Shown here: positions 1 through 5,539 of the stretch, piece by piece | How positions within the stretch are numbered: the stretch's first letter is position 1 | How the letters are laid out: every line of letters starts with the position of its first letter | The notes under the pieces: model-generated | Seen by the model: only the letters and a program-made list of their open reading frames with translations | Told to the model about the DNA's origin: nothing | The model's database searches: none | NCBI GenBank assembly: GCA_963661055.1 | Contig: CAVLAC010000106.1 | Coordinates: 1 to 6,717, forward strand | Source of the DNA: UBA1067 sp963661055 | GTDB lineage: Bacteria > Verrucomicrobiota > Kiritimatiellia > RFP12 > UBA1067 | Direction of reading: 5' to 3' | Length of the DNA: 6,717 nucleotides | Made by a program: the position numbers and the translations under genes

Positions 1-121
1 GCGCTTAACCCAGAATGAGGACGGCGTTATTTTCGTTGGCGTTATTCCATTCTTGCTTGATTCTACTATTGCCAATTTCTGTGACATCTGATTGATGCAG
101 CCTACGAGCGAGGTGCTTGAC

Positions 122-185
122 CACGGATTTTCACGGATGGGCTCGGATTTTGTTTTAGACAGGATTAACAGGATTTACAGGATTG
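122..185. repeat. CACGGAT and ACAGGATT short tandem repeats
   Basis: CACGGAT occurs at 122-128 and 132-138, with a degenerate CTCGGAT at 142-148. It is followed by three tandem 9-bp units ACAGGATTA, ACAGGATTT and ACAGGATTG (159-185). Repeats of this wording are common between genes in PVC-group genomes. That recollection supports the taxonomic guess and is not proof. No function can be assigned. Confidence 0.8.
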
Positions 186-230
186 TAGTTTGGCTAGGAC
201 GCGCGCCGTCGCGTCCGTAAAGATCTCACC

Positions 231-326
231 CGAGAGACCGCAGAGCTCGCAGAGAGGTTTTGGAGATAGCCCCTTCGGGGCTGAGGGCGCGGCGGTTTTT
301 AACACAGAGTCACAGAGGCACAGAGA
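231..326. repeat. GCAGAG/CACAGAG repeat cluster
   Basis: Units CGAGAGAC, CGCAGAGCT and CGCAGAGAG lie in tandem at 231-256. After a GC-rich mini-hairpin come three perfect-period 8-bp units, CACAGAGT, CACAGAGG and CACAGAGA (303-326). The style matches the repeats at 122-185 and at 5277-5313: a short A/G-rich period interrupted by a small hairpin with a TTC loop. Confidence 0.75.
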
Positions 327-446
327 AGAGGTAAGAGTTTGAGCGTTGAGTGCGAAGCAACTAGGCGAAGCGTTAGAGTAGCCCTTTGTCGCTTTTCGGA
401 GTTTATAAAAGCACGTGGCGCGGCAGTTTATTCTTTTGTGTTTCTA

Positions 447-475
447 TTGTGTCTGCGGCGGATTTATGTTATAAT
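447..475 (+). promoter_or_regulatory. Sigma-70-type promoter for the secreted-protein gene
   Basis: A perfect -10 box TATAAT at 470-475 is preceded by TG at 467-468, giving the extended form TGTTATAAT. The -35 candidate TTGTGT (447-452) is weak and sits at the ideal 17-base spacing. Transcription would start near 482, leaving a leader of only about 23 bases before the ATG at 505. The box shares TGTTATAATC with the promoters at 1216-1244 and at 6510-6482. Confidence 0.75.
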
Positions 476-484
476 CAAAATAAC

Positions 485-504
485 AAAGTAAGAAAGTCGG
501 AAAT
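485..504 (+). promoter_or_regulatory. Conserved pre-start leader motif, copy 1
   Basis: AAAGTAAGAAAGTCGG (485-500) lies four bases before the ATG and makes up most of the predicted 5' untranslated region. The same 16 bases occur before the large lipoprotein gene (1701-1716). A near copy lies inside the structured region (1475-1487). There is no classical GGAGG site, so this purine-rich motif is the likely ribosome-entry or regulatory signal. Confidence 0.55.
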
Positions 505-1179
505 ATGAAACAACTAATGATTGTCGCGCTGGCGGCATTAGTAGGGTTTGTCTCTACTGATGCTTCGGCATTTGGTAATGCAGAACAGAAAATGGCTAAG
601 CAGAAGAATGCCATTAAGAATTGGCAGAAGTCCCGTTATCGGCACGAGGATGTTCAGCAGTTTGTTCAGAAGAATGGCAAGTTAAGTGTGGCAGACATCG
701 CTATTACTTGCAATCTAAAAGAAGCGCAAGCCCTAATTGATGCTTTGCTTGCGGGTTATGCCACGGTGGTTAATATTGTTGATTCGTATGCCGAGATAGA
801 AGAAGGTAATGCTGTAGTTGGGTTTGTGTCTAAGAAAATGGCTGCGGGTAAGTCCCGTGCCGAGGTTGAAGCCGCGTTGTCGGAGACCGAGAAGACGGCG
901 TATGACAATTACCTTGAATGGCTTAAGAAAGGTGAGAACGAAGGGTGCGTTGCAATTACGGATGATGACCTAGAGAGATTGCTGAACGCGGCATCGACGG
1001 TTAAAGAGCATCTTGCCGAGATAAAGGAGCGTGTGAATAGTAGCAATGGTTCAAAGGCGGCTTTGATGAAGGATAGCCTAACAGCCGCGAAGATTGCGGG
1101 CTCAACGATGAAAGGTGGTTTCTTGCTAAAGGGCATTCTTGATCGCGAAAAGAAAGCGAAGGCACTTATTGAAGAATAG
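505..1179 (+). CDS. Secreted helical protein of unknown function
   Basis: The product has 224 residues and I do not recognise its family. Residues 1-22 form a typical Sec signal peptide: a lysine near the start, a hydrophobic stretch around residues 5-16, and a predicted signal peptidase I cut after Ala20-Ser-Ala22. A periplasmic or exported mature protein of about 202 residues is expected. The mature part is rich in Ala, Lys and Glu, looks almost entirely helical, and has no membrane segment after the signal. It has two cysteines, Cys69 and Cys148, which could form a disulfide after export. The ATG at 505 is chosen because it begins the signal peptide and follows the conserved leader and promoter closely. 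The opening residues MKQLMIVA resemble MNKLMFVA of the downstream lipoprotein. No terminator is visible before the next promoter at 1216, so read-through is possible. Confidence 0.85.
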   Translation: MKQLMIVALAALVGFVSTDASAFGNAEQKMAKQKNAIKNWQKSRYRHEDVQQFVQKNGKLSVADIAITCNLKEAQALIDALLAGYATVVNIVDSYAEIEEGNAVVGFVSKKMAAGKSRAEVEAALSETEKTAYDNYLEWLKKGENEGCVAITDDDLERLLNAASTVKEHLAEIKERVNSSNGSKAALMKDSLTAAKIAGSTMKGGFLLKGILDREKKAKALIEE

Positions 1180-1215
1180 CAGAAATGCGGAAAAGGCGTC
1201 TTGTGAATTGTCCTA

Positions 1216-1244
1216 TTGCAACATCGGGGTATTTTTGTTATAAT
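1216..1244 (+). promoter_or_regulatory. Strong sigma-70-type promoter upstream of the structured region
   Basis: TTGCAA (1216-1221, four of six consensus bases) and a perfect TATAAT (1239-1244) are separated by 17 bases. An extended TG lies at 1236-1237. Transcription should begin near 1251. The nearest convincing start codon is at 1722, so this promoter makes either a non-coding RNA or an mRNA with a leader of about 470 bases. It resembles the promoter at 447-475: both have CTATTG at the -35 side and TGTTATAATC at the -10 side. Confidence 0.75.
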
Positions 1245-1250
1245 CTTAAG

Positions 1251-1690
1251 TGTTCGAGGTGAGATGTGTGCTTCTAGGTAGAGGAGGTACTTTTACTTTG
1301 GACAGGATCTTTGAAATCGGCGCGGGCACCTAAGCCGCGCCTTCGGCTGAAGGGTACTTGTATCCTTAGGCAGAACCTTGAGGAATAGACTTGCTTCAAA
1401 GGAGTCTTGAATCAGGGAGGCGGAACTCCCAAAAGGATCCGCCAGCGTACGCAACATTGCGTAGAGTAGCTTCGTAAGAAAGTCCGGAAAACTCTCGAAG
1501 AATAAAGCGAAATACGGGTGTGCGTTGCGTGAGAAGTCACGCGGCGTATTCTCCATTCTTGTTTTATTCGGGCTCTTTCCGGCGCCTCTTACGAGACATG
1601 AATTTCGAGAGTGCGCCGTTCTCATTTGCAACGGACGCTCTGAACACTGAAAAGGGGAGCTGGCCCAGCACTTCTTGATGTGCCACTAAA
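1251..1690 (+). ncRNA. Candidate structured RNA or long regulatory leader
   Basis: No plausible gene is visible, but many segments are complementary. In the 5' part, CTTTGAA/TTCAAAG (1309-1315 with 1395-1401) encloses two hairpins: GGCGCGG/CCGCGCC (1319-1325, 1335-1341) and AAGGGTAC/GTATCCTT (1350-1357, 1360-1367). Then come GGGAG/CTCCC (1415-1419, 1426-1430) and TACGCAA/TTGCGTA (1448-1463). The core is an arm with helix A, TCGTAAGA/TCTTACGA (1472-1479, 1587-1594); B, CCGGAAA/TTTCCGG (1484-1490, 1576-1582); C, GAATAAAGC/GTTTTATTC (1500-1508, 1561-1569, one G-T pair); D, AATACG/CGTATT (1511-1516, 1545-1550); and E, GCGTGA/TCACGC (1527-1532, 1537-1542) with loop GAAG. Helix F, ACTCTCGAA/TTCGAGAGT (1491-1499, 1604-1612), exactly fills the gap between B and C on its left strand and crosses A and B. 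Helix G (1613-1620 with 1630-1638, one bulge) follows directly. No intrinsic terminator separates this region from the gene at 1722. It matches no RNA family I can name. Confidence 0.5.
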
Positions 1691-1700
1691 TCAATCGGGC

Positions 1701-1721
1701 AAAGTAAGAAAGTCGGTAAAT
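1701..1721 (+). promoter_or_regulatory. Conserved pre-start leader motif, copy 2
   Basis: AAAGTAAGAAAGTCGG (1701-1716) is identical to 485-500 and lies five bases before the ATG at 1722. This spacing supports 1722 as the true start over the in-frame GTG at 1680. GTAAGA (1704-1709) is complementary to TCTTAC (1587-1592), one strand of helix A in the upstream structured region, so the leader could be masked in one RNA conformation. That last point is inference from six base pairs. Confidence 0.55.
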
Positions 1722-4700
1722 ATGAATAAATTGATGTTCGTCGCATCAGGGGTCGCTATCGGCGCGTTGATGACGGGGTGTTCAACAACCACGTCAGTCA
1801 CTTACGGGTCGGACGGCGAGGTTGTGCTCGTTGAGAGTAGCTCAAAAGAGCGTATGGAGACGGCGCTTGCGCGGCTAGAAAAAGCAATTGAGAGTAGCCT
1901 GCGCGAACAAGTCGCGCAAAAGAAGTTTATGGCGAAGTATCCAATTCCGAGTAATTCAGGAATTGAGAAGTCCGTCGGCTTTACTTTGACGGCAAATGAA
2001 TTGAAAGCTCTGAAAGACGCGGCGGAGAAAATGACGCGCAAATTGGAGAAGGCGATTGTCTGGCCCGCGTGGATTGAATATCAATGTCAGCGGACACTCC
2101 CCGTAGCGGAAAAGGAAACCAAGAAGAAGAACTATGAGACGGCGCGTGAGCTGATTTGGCTTGCCTCCACAACACCTGTTGAAGAGGTGAATGAGGGAGT
2201 GCGCGAGCGCGGCATTGAGTTCCTTAATACGCGCGTCAATCCTGTGCAGTGGGCGGAAATCGAGAAGGACATCCGTGAGAAGATGGCAAACTTCATCAAG
2301 GAACAGGCCTTCGAAGAAGCGAATGAGTTCTTGAAGAATTATCCGCGCATTCGTACCTACTCGAAGCAGATCGATAAGCGCTTTGATGCTATTCGGGACG
2401 AGATTGTGCGCCTCGGTGTCGATAAGGAGGGCGTTGAGCCCATTAGCGAGCAAACGAGCGAGCTAGTTGCCGCGGCGGCAAAGATTGTTGACCTCCGTGA
2501 CTCGGTCACGAACACAATCACGAAAGTGGAAGTTCCTTCTAACGAAAAGAACTTGGAATTGGAAGAGTACGAGAGGAAGCTCGAAGATTATCGGCGCACG
2601 CTCGTGAAGTTCAACTGCACGGAGGAGAATGCGCAGAAGATTGTGGACTCCATTAATACATTAGTCTCGCCGCTTCTCGATGCCTTAAAGAAGAATGAGG
2701 GTGTTTCGGTGAAGGAGGACAAGAAGGAGTTTACATACCTTGGCACAATGGCTGTAAATCGGCGCATTGATAAGCTCGTCGAAGAGCTGAAAGTTGATGT
2801 TCGTGCGTCGCTGAAGAAGGCTTCGACTTCTAATTTGAAGGAGAAGGTCGCGGCACTTCTTGCGGATGGCAAGTACGATGACGCGCGCGAAGTCATTTGG
2901 CAGGCGGCAGCTACGGGCGACCCCGAAGTGGACGCGTTGGTGTTCGTGGAAGGGCTTGAGCTTCTGCGGAATGATGTGAACCCCGCACATTGGATTGCCA
3001 TTGAGACGGAAATTAAGACGACGGTCTCTGAGAAGATCGCGGCGGATGATTATGACGGAGCCCTCGCGTTCCTGCAGAAATATCCGCGCATTCGTCAGCA
3101 TTCCGTGATGATTGATGATATGCTTGCACGCGTCCGTGAAGAAGCGGAAGCTTTGGGTGTCTCTTCAGAAGAGGCAGAGAAGCATACGAAAGCCACCTGC
3201 GCCTTTGTTGAAGAGGTTGCTAAGTTGGTCGATCATATGGATGAGAAAATGGCAGGAGAGAAGCCCTCCGAAATTGACGAGAAAGCTTATAAGGAGGCTT
3301 TGAATAACTATAAGTCGAGGCTTGAACTCTATCATGTAGAGCCAGCAAAGGCGCAGGAAGTCGTCACTAAGCTTGACATGGCACTTCGTGCATTTATGCG
3401 CAAGCCTGGCGAACCTGCAGTTAAGCTTGCCTTGGGAACAAATGCAGTTAATGATCGTATGGCGAAACTTATCGCCGAGCAGACTGCACTTGTCGAGCAA
3501 AAGAAGGGTGGATGGCAAACAAAGCAGTTTGATGAGCAGTGCGAATCGTTGATTAAGCGTGTTCGTGAGGCAACGGCTGCGAAGAAGTTTGCTGAAGCGC
3601 GGGATGCGATTCGCGATGTGAAGCTCGTGGAAGTGCCTGTGGCGGATGCTAAGTTGTATGCGCTGCGTATTGGACTTCTCAATAGCGTTGTGAATCCGCG
3701 GCAGTTGGCTTATCTCCTTGAAGAGATTAAGACAAAATCAGATACGCTTATTAAGGCGAAGGATTTCGAGGGACTGAAGAAGTTCATCGAGGAATATCCT
3801 TATGTCCACGATACTTATGAGCAGATTCAGACTGCGCTTGAGAATATCAAATCAACGATGATGGGTATGTCGACGGAACTCACAGAGGGTGACGCGACGA
3901 AGTATATCGTTAAGGCGGACGAGATTATCGCGAACTTGCTGGAAGCGCGCGAAGGTCGTTGGTCGCCTGACTTTGATCTCAAAGCCCTTGAAACGGCTCT
4001 TGATGAATTCTCGAAGGCGCTTCTTGCTCACTATTATAAGCAGGCTGAAGTTAAGGCATTCTGTCTTGATTTCAAGAAGAGCATCGTTGACTTGCTTAAT
4101 GCTCCGTATGACCCGATTACCACAAGCGAGGTAAATGCCGCGCTCGAGAAGGCGCTGGAGCCGTTGCTTGCAAAGGCAGAGGCGGGCATCCTTAAGCAGA
4201 ACTATCTGGCGTTGCTCGCGCAAATCGACCAGGAAGTTTCGATTGATGCCCAGATTGCTATGGCGGAAGAAGCAATCTCTCGTCAGCTCGGCATTAAGTG
4301 CGAGAAGGCTTCGTTCAAGGTTAATGCGGTTCTCGGCGAATATGCACGCGCGTTCCGTCTTCTGAAGAAGAATGCGAAGTTGACGCCTGCTGAAGCCACG
4401 AGCCTCATCCTTGGCGCAGCATATCTTGACCAGCCAGCGGTAATCCCGTATGCACAAAAGCTCGGTGCAGATATCAATGGTTCCTCGGCTCGCGATGTGC
4501 GTAAGCGCACGGCGCTTATGTTGGCAATTGATGCCCAGAATCTTTCGCTGATGAAGGCCTTGGTTGAGGCGGGCGCTTCCTCCACGGTGACGGACGCGAC
4601 GGGCAACACGGTGCTACATTATGCCGTTAAGTCTGGCAGTGTCGCGGCAGTTCGCGCCATTGCGAAGGTTGCTTCGATGACGGTGGTCAACGATATGGGT

Positions 4701-5177
4701 GAGACGCCTCTCTTTGAAGCGGTTAAGCGTAATCAGCAAGCAATGGTTCAGACTGTGATTGACCTTGTGGACGAGAAGGCACGCGAGGCATTCGTTAACA
4801 CGACGAACAAGCGCGGCTTGACAGCGTTTGCACTTGCCGCCAAGATTGGGGCGCGGGATGTGCTGGATCCGCTTGCGAAGGGTGGCGCTACTTATTCGGA
4901 AGCCGACCTGATTCTTGCGGAAGAAGGCGACCACATCGCTATTGCCCAGTGGCTCGTAGCTCAAGGCGTGGATGTGAATGCTGATGGCGTGATGGCTAAG
5001 GCATGCCCTGCGACAGCGGTCGGGCGTTACTTGATTCACGAAGGTGGCGTTGGCGACCATACTTGCAAGGTGTGCCAACCTGAGGAAGAGAAGCCGGCTC
5101 AAGCGGCAGAACCTCAGAAGAAGGTTGAAGCGGCAGGCACGATTACCTTCAATATCTCGGATAACGCGGCAAAGTAA
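1722..5177 (+). CDS. Large lipoprotein with three ~240-residue helical repeats and ankyrin-like C-terminus
   Basis: The product has 1151 residues from the ATG at 1722; its function is unknown. Residues 1-20 are a lipoprotein signal with lipobox Leu-Met-Thr-Gly-Cys20, so the mature protein should be lipid-anchored in the cell envelope. Starting at the in-frame GTG (1680) would add 14 polar residues before the signal and is less likely. The body, about residues 100-800, contains three diverged helical repeats. Aligned landmarks are Asn-Pro at residues 173, 420 and 658, each followed by an acidic helix and then a Tyr-Pro motif (YPRIR in repeats 1 and 2, YPYVH in repeat 3). A further helical stretch leads to ankyrin-like repeats at about 895-1060: KRTALMLAI, GNTVLHYAV, GETPLFEAV and GLTAFALAA. 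The tail has Cys1095 and a Cys-x-x-Cys pair (1115, 1118), then a Pro/Glu/Ala-rich segment. An envelope scaffold or protein-binding role is inferred. A strong hairpin follows the stop codon. Confidence 0.88.
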   Translation: MNKLMFVASGVAIGALMTGCSTTTSVTYGSDGEVVLVESSSKERMETALARLEKAIESSLREQVAQKKFMAKYPIPSNSGIEKSVGFTLTANELKALKDAAEKMTRKLEKAIVWPAWIEYQCQRTLPVAEKETKKKNYETARELIWLASTTPVEEVNEGVRERGIEFLNTRVNPVQWAEIEKDIREKMANFIKEQAFEEANEFLKNYPRIRTYSKQIDKRFDAIRDEIVRLGVDKEGVEPISEQTSELVAAAAKIVDLRDSVTNTITKVEVPSNEKNLELEEYERKLEDYRRTLVKFNCTEENAQKIVDSINTLVSPLLDALKKNEGVSVKEDKKEFTYLGTMAVNRRIDKLVEELKVDVRASLKKASTSNLKEKVAALLADGKYDDAREVIWQAAATGDPEVDALVFVEGLELLRNDVNPAHWIAIETEIKTTVSEKIAADDYDGALAFLQKYPRIRQHSVMIDDMLARVREEAEALGVSSEEAEKHTKATCAFVEEVAKLVDHMDEKMAGEKPSEIDEKAYKEALNNYKSRLELYHVEPAKAQEVVTKLDMALRAFMRKPGEPAVKLALGTNAVNDRMAKLIAEQTALVEQKKGGWQTKQFDEQCESLIKRVREATAAKKFAEARDAIRDVKLVEVPVADAKLYALRIGLLNSVVNPRQLAYLLEEIKTKSDTLIKAKDFEGLKKFIEEYPYVHDTYEQIQTALENIKSTMMGMSTELTEGDATKYIVKADEIIANLLEAREGRWSPDFDLKALETALDEFSKALLAHYYKQAEVKAFCLDFKKSIVDLLNAPYDPITTSEVNAALEKALEPLLAKAEAGILKQNYLALLAQIDQEVSIDAQIAMAEEAISRQLGIKCEKASFKVNAVLGEYARAFRLLKKNAKLTPAEATSLILGAAYLDQPAVIPYAQKLGADINGSSARDVRKRTALMLAIDAQNLSLMKALVEAGASSTVTDATGNTVLHYAVKSGSVAAVRAIAKVASMTVVNDMGETPLFEAVKRNQQAMVQTVIDLVDEKAREAFVNTTNKRGLTAFALAAKIGARDVLDPLAKGGATYSEADLILAEEGDHIAIAQWLVAQGVDVNADGVMAKACPATAVGRYLIHEGGVGDHTCKVCQPEEEKPAQAAEPQKKVEAAGTITFNISDNAAK

Positions 5178-5202
5178 GACTATAATAAATAGCTTATCTT
5201 AT

Positions 5203-5242
5203 AACAAGCGTCTCGGCTCTAATCAGAGCCGAGACGCTTGTT
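5203..5242 (+). terminator. Hairpin terminator after the lipoprotein gene
   Basis: A perfect 18-bp stem (5203-5220 with 5225-5242) closes a four-base loop AATC, beginning 25 bases after the stop codon. The 3' side ends in TTGTTTAAT, a modest T-tract, so termination may rely on the very stable stem. Position and orientation fit the end of the lipoprotein transcript. The symmetry would also let it act weakly on the other strand. Confidence 0.75.
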
Positions 5243-5276
5243 TAATGAGGTTGCGCATTCGAGCGGTGGTTTTTAC

Positions 5277-5313
5277 CACGGAACACACGGAAGCCGCTTC
5301 GCGGCACACGGAA
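5277..5313. repeat. CACGGAA repeats interrupted by a mini-hairpin
   Basis: CACGGAA occurs at 5277-5283, 5286-5292 and 5307-5313. The first two have a 9-bp period. Between the second and third lies GCCGC-TTC-GCGGC (5293-5305). This is the same kind of repeat cluster as at 122-326 and is probably a dispersed intergenic element of this genome. Confidence 0.7.
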
Positions 5314-5344
5314 GAATTTTGTAAAGGGCTAAGGGCGTTTGTTA

Positions 5345-5451
5345 AAACCCTTGCCCCGGTTTATGCAAACCCTAATCCCCGCTTGTTAAAACCCTAATCC
5401 CCGCTTATTAAAACCCTAATCCCCGTTTTTGCAAACGGGGATTAGGGTTTT
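5345..5451. repeat. Four 22-bp direct repeats capped by an inverted copy
   Basis: The unit AAACCCTAATCCCCG plus a seven-base spacer starts at 5367, 5389 and 5411. A degenerate unit (AAACCCTTGCCCCG) starts at 5345, so the period is exactly 22 bp throughout. The last unit is followed by its inverted copy and forms a perfect 19-bp stem (5410-5428 with 5433-5451) with loop TTGC. The single right arm could in principle pair with any of the last three left arms. No T-tract follows on the plus strand. The function is unknown; a protein-binding array, a terminator-derived repeat or a REP-like element are possibilities. Confidence 0.85.
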
Positions 5452-5472
5452 GAAGGGGGCAGGACGGGGTAT

Positions 5473-5510
5473 AAAAAAGTGCGGGCGCACTTTTTGGGTG
5501 CGCCCGCACT
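5473..5510 (-). terminator. Intrinsic terminator of the HU-like gene
   Basis: A perfect 13-bp GC-rich stem (5498-5510 with 5478-5490) encloses a seven-base loop. Read on the minus strand it is followed by a run of T (plus-strand A-run 5473-5478). It starts 30 bases after the stop codon at 5540-5542 and has all the features of a rho-independent terminator for the leftward transcript. Confidence 0.9.
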
Positions 5511-5539
5511 AGAAACATTTGAAACTCGGCTCTGTGACT

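Larger units (their letters stand above)
1..446. other. Intergenic region, no confident gene
   Basis: No convincing gene is seen here. At the left edge three short frames are open: a plus frame ending in TGA at 89-91, a minus frame starting with ATG near base 101, and a minus frame ending in TAA near base 7. They overlap one another and at most one could be real, so none is called. The rest consists of short tandem repeats, listed separately, and GC-rich mini-hairpins. One is GGACGCG/CGCGTCC (197-203 with 210-216). Another is AGCCCC-TTC-GGGGCT (268-282). The second is followed 14 bases later by a T-run (296-300), too far for a standard terminator. Confidence 0.6.

Noticed and set aside
2..91. 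C-terminal end of an upstream gene, plus strand
   Set aside because: The 29-codon plus frame is no more convincing than two overlapping minus-strand frames over the same bases. The window edge prevents a decision.
1472..1490. RNase P RNA, suggested by AGAAAGTCCGG, close to its conserved 5' core AGGAAAGTCCGG
   Set aside because: The other conserved blocks (ACAGAAA...ACCGCC and the AGATGAATGAT-type 3' core) are absent before the lipoprotein gene, and the pairing pattern differs. The sequence is better explained as a copy of the leader motif.
1293..1631. Minus-strand open frame of 112 codons
   Set aside because: It needs a TTG start, has no ribosome site or promoter, and its composition does not look like a folded protein. 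It overlaps the structured region exactly and is probably a by-product of it.
5181..5186. TATAAT just after the lipoprotein stop as a promoter
   Set aside because: There is no acceptable -35 and no TG extension, and a strong hairpin terminator follows within 20 bases.
5044..5397. Plus-strand open frame running past the lipoprotein stop
   Set aside because: It begins inside the lipoprotein gene in another frame and runs through the terminator and repeat arrays; it is arginine-rich, as expected of a shadow frame.
5345..5451. CRISPR array or telomere-like CCCTAA repeat
   Set aside because: Spacers are seven bases and nearly identical, no cas gene is present, and the resemblance to CCCTAA telomere units is confined to one half of a 22-bp unit.
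5345..5451. Plasmid-type iteron replication origin
   Set aside because: Period and copy number would fit, but there is no replication initiator gene, DnaA box or AT-rich unwinding region. The array sits between two convergent gene ends.
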